Below are positions 51,183-59,648 of a stretch of 64,000 nt of DNA, piece by piece. The stretch comes from Streptomyces sp. NA02950 (lineage in GTDB: Bacteria; Actinomycetota; Actinomycetes; Streptomycetales; Streptomycetaceae), in assembly GCF_013364155.1 (NCBI RefSeq), contig NZ_CP054916.1, positions 4,771,001 through 4,835,000 on the forward strand, in the 5' to 3' direction. The position numbers and the translations under genes are program-made. The stretch's first letter is position 1; each line of letters begins with the position of its first letter. The notes under the pieces are model-generated. The model made no database searches. It was given only the letters and a program-made list of their open reading frames with translations, and had not been told where the DNA came from.

Positions 51183-53849
51183 TCAGTCGCCGGGGTGGGC
51201 GAGGTCGACGTCGTGTCCGTCGATGCCCTCGCCGGAGACCGCCAGCGCGCCCGCGACCGGCGGATATCCGCTCGCGATCACGGTGTAGTCGCCCGCGTCC
51301 AGGTCGGTGAAGGCGTAGGCGCCGTCCGACCCGGTGGTGGCCGTGGCGACCACGTTCCCGGTGGCGTCCACCAGCGTGACCCGGGCGTCCGCGAGCGGCC
51401 GCTGTCCGGCCCCGGCCCGTACGGTGCCCTGCACCCGGGCGCCCGCGTGGAGGGCTATCTCCACCCGGGTCAGCCCCTGGGTGCCGACCTCGACCGGCAG
51501 GGCGGCGGGCCGGAAGCCGGGCGCGTTCACCGCGATCGTGAACGTTCCGGCGATCAGCTCCTCGAAGCCGAAGTCGCCCTGCTCGCCGGTCTTTCCGGTG
51601 GCCAGCACCTCACCGCGGACATCGGTGACCACGACCATCGCGCCGTCCACCGCGCGGCCGTCGGCGGCGCCGCGCACGGTGCCCACCAGACCGCTGGTGG
51701 CCGACAGCACGATGTCGAAGCCGAGCGGTTCGTCACCGACCATGACCGTGGACGCCTGCGGCTGGTGACCGTCGGCCGCCGCGATCAGGACGTAGGAGCC
51801 GGAGCCCGGTGTGTCCAGGGCGTACGAGCCGTCGGCGTGCGCCACCGAGCGGCCCAACTGCCGTCCGGCCAACGAGATCAGCGTCACCGCCGCCCGCGGT
51901 ACGGCGCCGCCCTCCCCGTTCCGTACGAAGCCGTGCACACCCTGCCTCGGCGGCTGGCCCGCGCCGCCGCCCCGGGCGGCGGCGAACGCGGCCAGGCGCT
52001 GCGGGGCGGCCTTGGCGGCCGGCGCCCCGTCGGAGCCCGGCTGCGGCAGCTCCGCGGCGGGCGCGCCCACCAGCGCGGGCTCGAGGTCCGCGACCTGAGC
52101 ACCGGCGGATGCGGCCGTCATGTCCTCGGCCGTCAGGTCTTCGGCCGTCAGGGCTTCGCTCGTCATGGCCTCGGTCGCCGCCGGGGCGGTGGACCCGGCC
52201 GGGGCGTGTGCACCCGCCTCCTGGGAGCCCGAACTCGTCTTCAGCGCGACCTCCTTGATGAACAGGGTCAGCAGGAAGGCGAGCAGCGCGGACGGTGCGG
52301 CGTAGAGGAAGACGTCCCCGACACCGTGGCCGTAGGAGCTCTCCATGATGGTCCGCAGCGGCTGCGGCAGCTCGTCCAGGTCGGGGATGCCACCGCCGCC
52401 GGTACCCGCGTGAGCCAGCGCAGCGCCCTTGGGGCCGAGGTCGGCCAGGCCGTCCTTGACGTAGTGGGTGACCCGGTTGGCGAGTACCGCGCCGAGCGCG
52501 GAGACACCGACCGCACCGCCCAAAGAGCGGAAGAAGGTGACGACGGCGCTGGCAGCGCCGAGGTCCCGCGGGGCCACCTGGTTCTGAGTGGCCAGCACCA
52601 GGTTCTGCATCATCATGCCGATGCCCAGGCCCATGAGCGCCATGTAGGCGGCAAGGTGCCAGTACGGGGTGTCGTACCGGATGGTGCCGAGCAGTCCGAG
52701 CCCCGCGGCCACCAGCACACCACCGCTGACCAGCCATGCCTTCCAGCGGCCGGTCTTGGTGATGATTTGGCCGGAGACGGTCGAGGAGATGAACAGACCG
52801 CCGATCATCGGGATCGTCATCACGCCGGACATGGTCGGCGACTCACCGCGCGCCAACTGGAAGTACTGGCTGAAGAAGACGGTCCCGGCGAACATCGCGA
52901 CACCCACGAAGAGCGACGCCAGCGCGGTGAGGGTGATCGTCTTGTTGCGGAACAGCCGCAGCGGGATGATCGGCTCGCTCGCCTTGGACTCGACGAGAGC
53001 GAAGATCAGCGTGAGGACGAGCGAACCGCCCACCATCGCGCAGGTCTGCCAGGAGATCCAGTCGTACTTGTCGCCGCCGAAGGTCACCCAGATCAGCAGC
53101 AGGGAGACCGCGGCGCTGACGAAGAAGGCACCGGCCCAGTCGACCTTGACGTCCCGCTTCACGACCGGGAGCTTCAGGGTCTTCTGGAGCACGAACAGCG
53201 CGATGATGGCGAACGGCACACCGACGTAGAAGCACCAGCGCCAGCCGAGCCAGTCGGTGTCGGTGATCACGCCGCCCAGCAGCGGACCGCCGACGGTCGC
53301 CACGGCGAAGGTCGCGCCGAGGTAGCCGCTGTACCGGCCGCGCTCGCGCGGGGAGATCATCGCCGCCATGACGATCTGGGCAAGGGCGGACAGTCCGCCG
53401 ACACCGATGCCCTGGACCACCCGGCAGGCGATCAGCATCCCGGTGTTCTGCGACAGACCGGCCACCACCGAACCCGCTACATAGATCAGCAGGGCCGTCT
53501 GGACCAGCAGCTTCTTGCTGAAGAGATCGGAGAGCTTGCCCCACAGCGGGGTGGCGGCCGTCATGGACAGCAGAGCGGCGGTGACGACCCAGGTGTACGA
53601 GGACTGGCTGCCGTGGAGGTCGGCGATGATCTCGGGGAGCGCGTTCGAGACGATCGTCGACGACAGGATCGCCACGAACATCCCGAGCAGCAGCCCGGAC
53701 AGGGCCTCCATGATCTGCCGGTGGGTCATCGGTGCCGAGGGGTCGGAGCCGTGGCCGTGGTGCGCCCGGTGCCCCCCTCTGCCGTGCTTGGCGTGGGCGG
53801 GGTGCCCCGCGGGTCCCCGCACACCGCCGTCCGGTGTGGTCGTTGCCAT
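51183..53849 (-). CDS. DHA2 MFS transporter with three C-terminal carboxypeptidase-regulatory-like repeats
   Basis: The product has 888 residues, far longer than the usual 500. Residues 40-535 are a 14-TM MFS transporter (MFVAILSSTIVSNALPEIIA in TM1, LWGKLSDLFSKK motif A). After an Ala/Glu-rich linker, three tandem beta-sandwich repeats follow. They begin at GVHGFVRNGEGGAVPRAAV, at LVGTVRGAADGRAVDGAMVV and at VQGTVRAGAGQRPLADARVT; the last two end in GTFTIAVNAPGF and GDYTVIASGYPP. A 14-TM topology would put this tail in the cytoplasm. The gene follows a MarR gene by 8 bp and is read with it. Confidence 0.9.
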   Translation of the reverse strand: MATTTPDGGVRGPAGHPAHAKHGRGGHRAHHGHGSDPSAPMTHRQIMEALSGLLLGMFVAILSSTIVSNALPEIIADLHGSQSSYTWVVTAALLSMTAATPLWGKLSDLFSKKLLVQTALLIYVAGSVVAGLSQNTGMLIACRVVQGIGVGGLSALAQIVMAAMISPRERGRYSGYLGATFAVATVGGPLLGGVITDTDWLGWRWCFYVGVPFAIIALFVLQKTLKLPVVKRDVKVDWAGAFFVSAAVSLLLIWVTFGGDKYDWISWQTCAMVGGSLVLTLIFALVESKASEPIIPLRLFRNKTITLTALASLFVGVAMFAGTVFFSQYFQLARGESPTMSGVMTIPMIGGLFISSTVSGQIITKTGRWKAWLVSGGVLVAAGLGLLGTIRYDTPYWHLAAYMALMGLGIGMMMQNLVLATQNQVAPRDLGAASAVVTFFRSLGGAVGVSALGAVLANRVTHYVKDGLADLGPKGAALAHAGTGGGGIPDLDELPQPLRTIMESSYGHGVGDVFLYAAPSALLAFLLTLFIKEVALKTSSGSQEAGAHAPAGSTAPAATEAMTSEALTAEDLTAEDMTAASAGAQVADLEPALVGAPAAELPQPGSDGAPAAKAAPQRLAAFAAARGGGAGQPPRQGVHGFVRNGEGGAVPRAAVTLISLAGRQLGRSVAHADGSYALDTPGSGSYVLIAAADGHQPQASTVMVGDEPLGFDIVLSATSGLVGTVRGAADGRAVDGAMVVVTDVRGEVLATGKTGEQGDFGFEELIAGTFTIAVNAPGFRPAALPVEVGTQGLTRVEIALHAGARVQGTVRAGAGQRPLADARVTLVDATGNVVATATTGSDGAYAFTDLDAGDYTVIASGYPPVAGALAVSGEGIDGHDVDLAHPGD

Positions 53850-53857
53850 GAAGTTCC

Positions 53858-54343
53858 TTACCTTTGCGAAGGTGTACGGGTTGTGGACTCGCCCTGATGG
53901 GGCAGGGCCCGGCAGCGGGTGTCCCCGAAGCCGGCCCGCAACCGGGCGAGAAGTTCATTGAGGCGGCCGACGTCGTCGTCGGACCAGTCGCTCAGACAGT
54001 GCGAGAGAGCCTCTGTGTAGCGCTCGGAGACCTGTTTGAGCAGTTCTTTTCCATGAGCGTTAATGCTCAGCAGCCGTGATCGCCGGTCCAGTGGATCGAG
54101 TGTGCGGTCCACCCAGCCGCGGTCCGCGATATGCGCGACATGTCGGCTGGTCACCGACATATCGATGTCGAGCAGCTCGGCGAGTTTGCTCATGCGCATC
54201 TCGCCGTAGCGGTCGAGCAGCATCAGGACCGTGGCGGAGCCCGCCGGGCAGTCGGCCGGCAGCACCCGGCCGAGGCCGCGTTTGACGGCGCCGATGGCGC
54301 TGAGCTGCCGGGCCAGCTCCTCGTACTGGCTCTGCTCGGCCAT
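53858..54343 (-). CDS. MarR-family transcriptional regulator
   Basis: The product has 161 residues from the ATG ending at 54343 (GGGAGG five bases upstream). The winged helix reads RMSKLAELLDIDMSVTSRHV, then the beta-wing DRTLDPLDRRSRLLS. It is the first gene of an operon with the MFS transporter (8 bp gap). Two GTTGC(T)..AGGCAA sites just upstream look like its operators. MarR proteins release DNA on binding small phenolic or lipophilic ligands, a usual control of efflux. Confidence 0.9.
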   Translation of the reverse strand: MAEQSQYEELARQLSAIGAVKRGLGRVLPADCPAGSATVLMLLDRYGEMRMSKLAELLDIDMSVTSRHVAHIADRGWVDRTLDPLDRRSRLLSINAHGKELLKQVSERYTEALSHCLSDWSDDDVGRLNELLARLRAGFGDTRCRALPHQGESTTRTPSQR

Positions 54344-54375
54344 GGCACCTCCCGGATGGTGATCAGTTGCGATCA

Positions 54376-54419
54376 GTTGCTTGAGGCAACCATAGAAGAA
54401 GTTAGTTGCTACAGGCAAA
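54376..54419 (-). promoter_or_regulatory. Two MarR-type operator sites
   Basis: GTTGCTTGAGGCAAC (54376-54390) is a perfect 5-bp inverted repeat. GTTGCTACAGGCAAA (54405-54419) is a near copy 29 bp away. Both precede the MarR/MFS operon. Confidence 0.7.
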
Positions 54420-54594
54420 TGAAATGACGATCTGGATGGTAAATAGCCGTTAAAGACTCGGGCAGCTTGTTAAAGGACGTGCGATGGCCACCGTGCGGCC
54501 GAGGCGGCTGGGGTGGCTGAGGCGTATGGGGTCACAGGGACCGTGGGGCCCCGGGGGTGGGCGGGATTCCGCTCGTTCGCTAGGGTCGGGGGCC

Positions 54595-54795
54595 ATGGCG
54601 AACAACCCCCAGGGCCCCAACGGCAATCAAGACCCGGCCGGCTCCACGCAGATGTTCCGCGCCTTCGTCGACGATGGCGGACGGCAGCCGCAGCCGACCA
54701 CCGCGTCGAGTGGTGGGTCGCGTATCGGAGTGATCGTCGGCGTGATCGTCGCGATCGCCGTCATCGGCGCGGTGGCCTGGCTGGCGCTCTCCTGA
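54595..54795 (+). CDS. Small single-pass membrane protein
   Basis: The product has 66 residues: a polar N-terminus rich in Asn, Gln and Pro, then SRIGVIVGVIVAIAVIGAVA as the only membrane helix, ending in LALS at the stop. A TAGGGT element lies about 14 bases before the ATG, so the mRNA is probably leaderless or nearly so. It is convergent with the lipoprotein gene 13 bp away. Function unknown; conserved small tail-anchored proteins of this kind are common in Streptomyces. Confidence 0.75.
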   Translation: MANNPQGPNGNQDPAGSTQMFRAFVDDGGRQPQPTTASSGGSRIGVIVGVIVAIAVIGAVAWLALS

Positions 54796-54808
54796 GCGGG
54801 GCCCGCGG

Positions 54809-55696
54809 CTACGGCTCGGGTTTCCAGGTGACCGAGACGTCCCGCGTCTCGATGTGCATGCCCAGCGGCACTCGCCAGGCGTCCACGCACACCGTCCAGG
54901 TCTTCTCCTTCTTCTGACCCGCGCCGATCGGCGCGGGCAGCTTTTCCTTCGACTCCCGTGTCGCCCAGTCGATGCCGATCGAGTCGATGATGTGCGTAGC
55001 GAAGGTGACCGTGCCCGAGGTCACCGGCGCACCGCCGGTGTTGCGGAACCGCACGGTCACCTTCTCGCACCAGCGCTGGTCCGCCGCTGCCCGCTCCGGG
55101 GCGCCGACCACTTCGAGCGCGGCTGGACCGGACGGTGGCGAGGGGGTGGTGGGAGGCTCGGGGGGGTTGGGCGTGGAGGGTGCGGGGGGCGTCGAGCCGC
55201 CACCGCCACCGGAGCCGGAGCCTGAGCCGCCACCGGAGCCGGAGCCCGAACCACCGCCGGGTTCGGATGGGCCGGGCCCACTGCCGTCCGGGCGGCCGTG
55301 GTTGCCGGAGCCGTCTCGTCCGCGGTCGTCGCCCGCCGGGTCCGATCCGTCCGCGCCCTGGCCCGACCCGCCGCCTCCCGCGCGTTCACCGGGGGCCGTG
55401 GAGGAGGGCGTACCGCCCCGGTCCGCCGGCCCCTTGCCGCGGCCGTCGCGACTGTCGCCGGGGCGGTCCCGGCCGCCACGCTCGTCGTCCGGGTCCAGCG
55501 GCGTCAGCTTGACGCCGCCCTTCGGCGGTACGGCCTTCGCCGTCCGCTCACCGTCGGGCCCGGCCGCCCCGGCCGCGACATAGCCGCCGCCACCACCGCC
55601 GCAGCCGCTGAGCAGTGCCCCCAGGCACAGTGCGACCGCCGAGGCGGCGATCGCCGTGCCCCGGCGGTCCGTTGTCCGGCTCGCTGCGTGTCGCAT
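54809..55696 (-). CDS. Lipoprotein with disordered linker and beta-domain
   Basis: The product has 295 residues. The signal peptide ends in the lipobox LLSGC followed by six Gly. A long Gly/Ser/Asp/Pro-rich linker (about 45-190) spans the cell wall. The C-terminal 100 residues form a beta-rich domain with two Cys (RWCEKVTVRF and WTVCVDAW) resembling cellulose-binding-like or Ig-like surface domains. It lies beside the small membrane protein and the sigma-factor pair, without obvious functional link. Confidence 0.82.
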   Translation of the reverse strand: MRHAASRTTDRRGTAIAASAVALCLGALLSGCGGGGGGYVAAGAAGPDGERTAKAVPPKGGVKLTPLDPDDERGGRDRPGDSRDGRGKGPADRGGTPSSTAPGERAGGGGSGQGADGSDPAGDDRGRDGSGNHGRPDGSGPGPSEPGGGSGSGSGGGSGSGSGGGGGSTPPAPSTPNPPEPPTTPSPPSGPAALEVVGAPERAAADQRWCEKVTVRFRNTGGAPVTSGTVTFATHIIDSIGIDWATRESKEKLPAPIGAGQKKEKTWTVCVDAWRVPLGMHIETRDVSVTWKPEP

Positions 55697-55798
55697 CGGG
55701 CCAGTCTGGCTGACGACCCGTCAGGAGTACAGATGCGCGTCGGCGGCCGTACGGCGGCGGCCGACACCCGTATCCGGACGGGTCGATGGCCTCAGGAC

Positions 55799-56629
55799 TC
55801 AGTCCGCGATGAGCCCTTCGCGCAGCTGGGCCAAGGTCCGGGTGAGCAGCCGGGAGACATGCATCTGGGAGATCCCGACCTCTTCGCCGATTTGCGACTG
55901 CGTCATATTGGCAAAGAAGCGGAGCATGATGATCTGCCGCTCGCGCGGGGGCAGTTTGGCGAGCAGCGGCTTGAGCGACTCGCGGTACTCCACGCCCTCC
56001 AGCGCGCTGTCCTCGTACCCGAGGCGGTCCGCGAGCGACCCCTCGCCACCGTCGTCCTCGGGGGAGGGGGAGTCCAGCGAGCTCGCCGTGTAGGCGTTGC
56101 CCACCGCCAGCCCGTCGACCACGTCCTCCTCCGAGACACCGAGCGCCGTGGCGAGTTCGGTGACGGTCGGGGAGCGGTCCAGCTTCTGTGACAGCTCGTC
56201 ACTTGCCTTCGTCAGCGCCAGCCGCAGCTCCTGGAGCCGCCGCGGCACCCGCACCGACCAGCTGGTGTCCCGGAAGAAGCGCTTGATCTCACCCACCACG
56301 GTGGGCATCGCGAAGGTCGGGAACTCCACACCGCGTTCGCAGTCGAACCGGTCGATCGCCTTGATCAGGCCGATGGTGCCGACCTGCACGATGTCTTCCA
56401 TCGGCTCGTTCCGGCTGCGGAACCGGGCGGCCGCGTAACGGACCAGAGGGAGGTTCAGTTCGATGAGGGTGTCACGTACGTAGGTGGCCTCCACGCTGTC
56501 CCGGTCGAGTGCGGCGAGCCGCAGGAACAGGGAGCGGGAGAGGGTGCGGGTGTCGATGGTGTCGCAGTCGTCAAGCGCGTGCGGTGCGTCATTGGTGAGC
56601 ACCTTCGAGCTGCCCAGTTCTACGGACAT
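55799..56629 (-). CDS. SigB/SigF-family RNA polymerase sigma factor (SigN-like)
   Basis: The product has 276 residues from the ATG ending at 56629 (AAGGGGGTGG upstream). Region 2 ([37 protein letters not shown]), region 3 and region 4 (LPPRERQIIMLRFFANMTQS, then a [20 protein letters not shown]) are complete. It is a group 3 sigma factor of the stress/sporulation type. A paralogue lies directly upstream. In S. coelicolor the adjacent sigN and sigF genes encode such a pair in development; orthology is inferred from this arrangement. No anti-sigma gene adjoins it. Confidence 0.88.
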   Translation of the reverse strand: MSVELGSSKVLTNDAPHALDDCDTIDTRTLSRSLFLRLAALDRDSVEATYVRDTLIELNLPLVRYAAARFRSRNEPMEDIVQVGTIGLIKAIDRFDCERGVEFPTFAMPTVVGEIKRFFRDTSWSVRVPRRLQELRLALTKASDELSQKLDRSPTVTELATALGVSEEDVVDGLAVGNAYTASSLDSPSPEDDGGEGSLADRLGYEDSALEGVEYRESLKPLLAKLPPRERQIIMLRFFANMTQSQIGEEVGISQMHVSRLLTRTLAQLREGLIAD

Positions 56630-56819
56630 GCCACCCCCTTGAGGTCGCGGACGGATCCCAGCTGCGCGCAGCGCGCGTCCAGCGCAGCCTCCCCCTGAAT
56701 ACCGGAGGTCGAGCCGCGGCAAACGCGGTTCCAGCAGAATGTCACATGTCGGCAACACGCTGTAGCGCCAAGTCGACATTAGTGCCCCGATCCACGGGGG
56801 CGGGCATCGCCCGTCGTGA

Positions 56820-57653
56820 TTAGGACTCGATCCGATTTGCGGATCTCAGCCTGGCGAAGCTCCGGGACAGCAGCCGGGACACATGCATCTGGGAGACGCC
56901 GAGCTCCGCGCTGATCTGAGACTGGGTCAAGTTGCTGTAGTAACGGAGCAAAAGGATGCGCTGCTCGCGCTCGGGCAGCTGTACGAGCAGATGACGCACC
57001 AGGTCACGGTGCTCGACCCCGGCCAGTGCGGGGTCCTCGTAACCGAGCCGGTCGACCAGTCCGGGCAGTCCGTCGCCCTCCTGGGCGGCCTCCAGTGATG
57101 TGGCGTGATACGAACGCCCGGCCTCGATGCAGGCGAGCACCTCTTCCTCGCTGAGCTTGAGCCGCTCGGCGATCTCGGCCGTGGTGGGGGAGCGGCCGTG
57201 CAGCACCGTCAGATCCTCGGTCGCGCCGTTGACCTGCACCCACAGCTCATGCAGTCGGCGCGGCACATGGACGGTGCGGACGTTGTCGCGGAAGTAGCGC
57301 TTGATCTCGCCGACGACGGTGGGCATCGCGAAGGTCGGGAACTGCACCCCGCGCTCCGGGTCGAACCGGTCGATCGCGTTGATCAGGCCGATCGTGCCGA
57401 CCTGGATCACATCCTCCATCGGTTCGTTGCGGCTGCGGAAGCGGGCCGCGGCATAGCGGACCAGCGGCAGATTGGCCTCGATGAGCGCGGCACGCACCCG
57501 GGCGTGCTCGGGGGTTCCGGGGGCGAGGCCGGAGAGCTCGGCGAAGAGCACCTGGGTGAGCGCTCTGGCGTCAGCCCCCCGGCTTCTGCCGCTCTCGCTG
57601 CCGCCATCGCCCTGGGGAGGGGTTCTGGGCGCGGTACGGGCCGACACGGTCAC
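56820..57653 (-). CDS. SigB/SigF-family RNA polymerase sigma factor (SigF-like)
   Basis: The product has 277 residues, a close paralogue of the next gene: [20 protein letters not shown] and the region-4 segment [20 protein letters not shown] are almost shared. An intact group 3 sigma factor with all regions. The N-terminus is Ser/Gly/Arg-rich and variable. Adjacent same-strand copies point to tandem duplication. If orthologous to S. coelicolor SigF it would act late in spore maturation; the sequence alone does not show which paralogue is which. Confidence 0.88.
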   Translation of the reverse strand: MTVSARTAPRTPPQGDGGSESGRSRGADARALTQVLFAELSGLAPGTPEHARVRAALIEANLPLVRYAAARFRSRNEPMEDVIQVGTIGLINAIDRFDPERGVQFPTFAMPTVVGEIKRYFRDNVRTVHVPRRLHELWVQVNGATEDLTVLHGRSPTTAEIAERLKLSEEEVLACIEAGRSYHATSLEAAQEGDGLPGLVDRLGYEDPALAGVEHRDLVRHLLVQLPEREQRILLLRYYSNLTQSQISAELGVSQMHVSRLLSRSFARLRSANRIES

Positions 57654-57889
57654 GCCACCCCTTCACGATGTACTCACCCGGCAAAGCGGTCATAGCATCA
57701 CAAGACATGTGCACTGTGTGCAAGCACCGCTTTACTCCGTGTTGATGGCGAAATTGCCACGTAGTGGGGCAAATCTGATCACGAAGCTGTGCAGAAGGGG
57801 GCGGAAACAGGATCAGAAGGGGTTCAGAAGCCGCTCAGAAGGCGCTTGGAAGGCGTGCGGAACAGAACCGTAAGGGGGCCGGAACCGGA

Positions 57890-58183
57890 TCAGACGGGGT
57901 AGTCCGCGATCACCCAGGTGGCGAACTCCCGCCATTGCGCGGCCGCCGCCTGATGGGCCGGGTGCTCGATATAGCGCTTCAGGGCGTCGAGGTCGGCCAC
58001 CACGGAGTTGATCGCGTAGTCATAGGCGATCGGCCGGTCCGTGATGTTCCAGGCGCACTCCCAGTGCTCCAGCTCGGGGATGGTGCCGCCGAGCTCCTCG
58101 AACGCCCGGACCCCGGCCCGCACCCGCGGCTCATCGCGCGTCACACCGTCATTGAGCTTGAAAAGGACCAGGTGGCGAATCAC
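57890..58183 (-). CDS. Dabb (stress-responsive A/B barrel) family protein
   Basis: The product has 97 residues from the GTG ending at 58183, which has GGAGG eight bases upstream; the ATG-like reading to 58210 adds nine Pro-rich residues without such a site. It starts VIRHLVLFKLNDGVTRDEPR and continues with YDYAINSVVADLDALKRYIE and HPAHQAAAAQW, the classic dimeric ferredoxin-like Dabb domain. The family is linked to stress response and some polyketide cyclisation; nothing here points to the latter. Confidence 0.88.
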   Translation of the reverse strand: MIRHLVLFKLNDGVTRDEPRVRAGVRAFEELGGTIPELEHWECAWNITDRPIAYDYAINSVVADLDALKRYIEHPAHQAAAAQWREFATWVIADYPV

Positions 58184-58206
58184 GGGGGCCTCCACGGGCG
58201 GGGGTG

Positions 58207-58371
58207 TCACTGGACCAGTTCGGTCATGAACTCGCCGACGCTCTTGGCGGCGTCCGATATGCCCTCGAACCCTATCTGGACCAGGTCGGCCGCCCGCGCC
58301 GGGGTCTTGATGATCGTGTAGAGCACGAAGACGATGAGCATGTAGAGCGCGATTTTCTTCGCCTGTGCCAT
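58207..58371 (-). CDS. Small membrane protein
   Basis: The product has 54 residues from the ATG ending at 58371. One hydrophobic helix (KKIALYMLIVFVLYTIIKTP) and an amphipathic C-terminus (DLVQIGFEGISDAAKSVGEF). It lies upstream of, and in line with, the Dabb gene (23 bp gap), so the two may be co-transcribed. No function is known to me. Confidence 0.7.
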   Translation of the reverse strand: MAQAKKIALYMLIVFVLYTIIKTPARAADLVQIGFEGISDAAKSVGEFMTELVQ

Positions 58372-58579
58372 CCCCTGCTGCCCTCCCCGGCGTCTCCTCT
58401 GGCGTTGCGTGAGTCTATCCACACCCCTGGAACATCAGTCGTACCAGTCCGATCGTCGGAGCGGCATCGCTGTGGATCGTGCTCACCGAGGTGGGCGTCC
58501 TCGACTAAATGGGTGGATTCTGGGATGTGGGGAGGGGCGGCAGCGACGGAGTACGGCAGCGGTGGAGGAGGGAGCGGAC

Positions 58580-59605
58580 ATGCGTGTCGGTGTGCTGACC
58601 GGCGGAGGCGACTGCCCCGGCCTCAACGCGGCGATCCGCGCCATCGTCCGCAAGGGCGTGGAGGTGCACGGCTTCGACTTCGTCGGGGTGCGGGACGGCT
58701 GGCGCGGTGCGCTCGACGGCGGCATCGTGCCGCTGGACGTCCAGGCCGTGCGCGGCATCCTGCCGCGCGGCGGAACGATCCTCGGCTCCTCCCGGACCAA
58801 CCCCCTGGCCAGCGAGGACGGAGTGGACCGGATCCGGCGGACGCTCACCGAGCACGCGGTGGACGCGCTGATCGCGATCGGTGGCGAGGACACCCTCGGC
58901 GTCGCCGCCGAACTGGCCGACCAGGGGATCGGAGTGGTCGGCGTCCCCAAGACCATCGACAACGACGTGGCGGGCACCGACTACACCTTCGGCTTCGACA
59001 CCGCCGTCAACATCGCCACCGAGGCCATCGACCGGCTGCACACCACCGCCGAGTCCCACACCCGCACCCTGGTCGTCGAGGTGATGGGGCGCCACGCGGG
59101 CTGGATCGCCCTGCACTCGGGCATCGCGGGCGGCGCCAACGTCATCCTCATCCCCGAGCAGCCCTTCGACGTCGGCCAGGTCTGCGGCTGGGTGGAGGAC
59201 CGTTTCAAGATCAGGTACGCGCCGATCGTGGTCGTCGCGGAGGGAGCGGTCCCCAAGGCCGGGCAGATGGTGGTCAAGGACTCCACGCTCGACGAGTTCG
59301 GCCATGTGCGGCTGTCCGGGATCGGGGAGTGGCTGGCCCGCGAGATCTCCGACCGCACCGGCAAGGAGGCCCGTACCACGGTCCTCGGGCACATCCAGCG
59401 CGGCGGTACACCGAGCGCTTTCGACCGCTGGCTGGCCACCCGCTTCGGGCTGCGCGCCATCGACACGGTGAAGGAGCGGGACTTCGGGACGATGGTGGCG
59501 CTGCGCGGCACCGGCATCGTGCGCATCCCGCTCGCCGAGGCCGCGGCGGGCACCCGGACCGTGGACCCTTCGCTGTACTCCGAGTTCGGCGTGTTCTTCG
59601 GCTGA
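58580..59605 (+). CDS. pfkA: 6-phosphofructokinase, pyrophosphate-type residues
   Basis: The product has 341 residues, starting at the ATG at 58580 behind GGAGGAGGGAG. It is an intact PFK of the bacterial A family: GGGDCPGLNA at the N-terminus, catalytic TIDND with PKTIDND (residues 123-129), and MGRHAGWIAL. The two residues that distinguish phosphoryl donors are Asp104 (IGGEDTLG) and Lys124, the pair found in pyrophosphate-dependent enzymes such as that of Amycolatopsis. Characterised Streptomyces ATP-PFKs have Gly at 104. The enzyme phosphorylates fructose 6-phosphate in glycolysis, here perhaps reversibly with PPi. Confidence 0.9.
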   Translation: MRVGVLTGGGDCPGLNAAIRAIVRKGVEVHGFDFVGVRDGWRGALDGGIVPLDVQAVRGILPRGGTILGSSRTNPLASEDGVDRIRRTLTEHAVDALIAIGGEDTLGVAAELADQGIGVVGVPKTIDNDVAGTDYTFGFDTAVNIATEAIDRLHTTAESHTRTLVVEVMGRHAGWIALHSGIAGGANVILIPEQPFDVGQVCGWVEDRFKIRYAPIVVVAEGAVPKAGQMVVKDSTLDEFGHVRLSGIGEWLAREISDRTGKEARTTVLGHIQRGGTPSAFDRWLATRFGLRAIDTVKERDFGTMVALRGTGIVRIPLAEAAAGTRTVDPSLYSEFGVFFG

Positions 59606-59648
59606 GAGTCTCCTCGGCCGAGCCAACGGACCCCGGGGCCGGGGCGCC

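Noticed and set aside
51195..53897. A 900-codon open frame antisense to the MFS transporter
   Set aside because: Composition is Gly/Arg/Asp/His-rich without domains; the minus strand encodes a clear 14-TM transporter.
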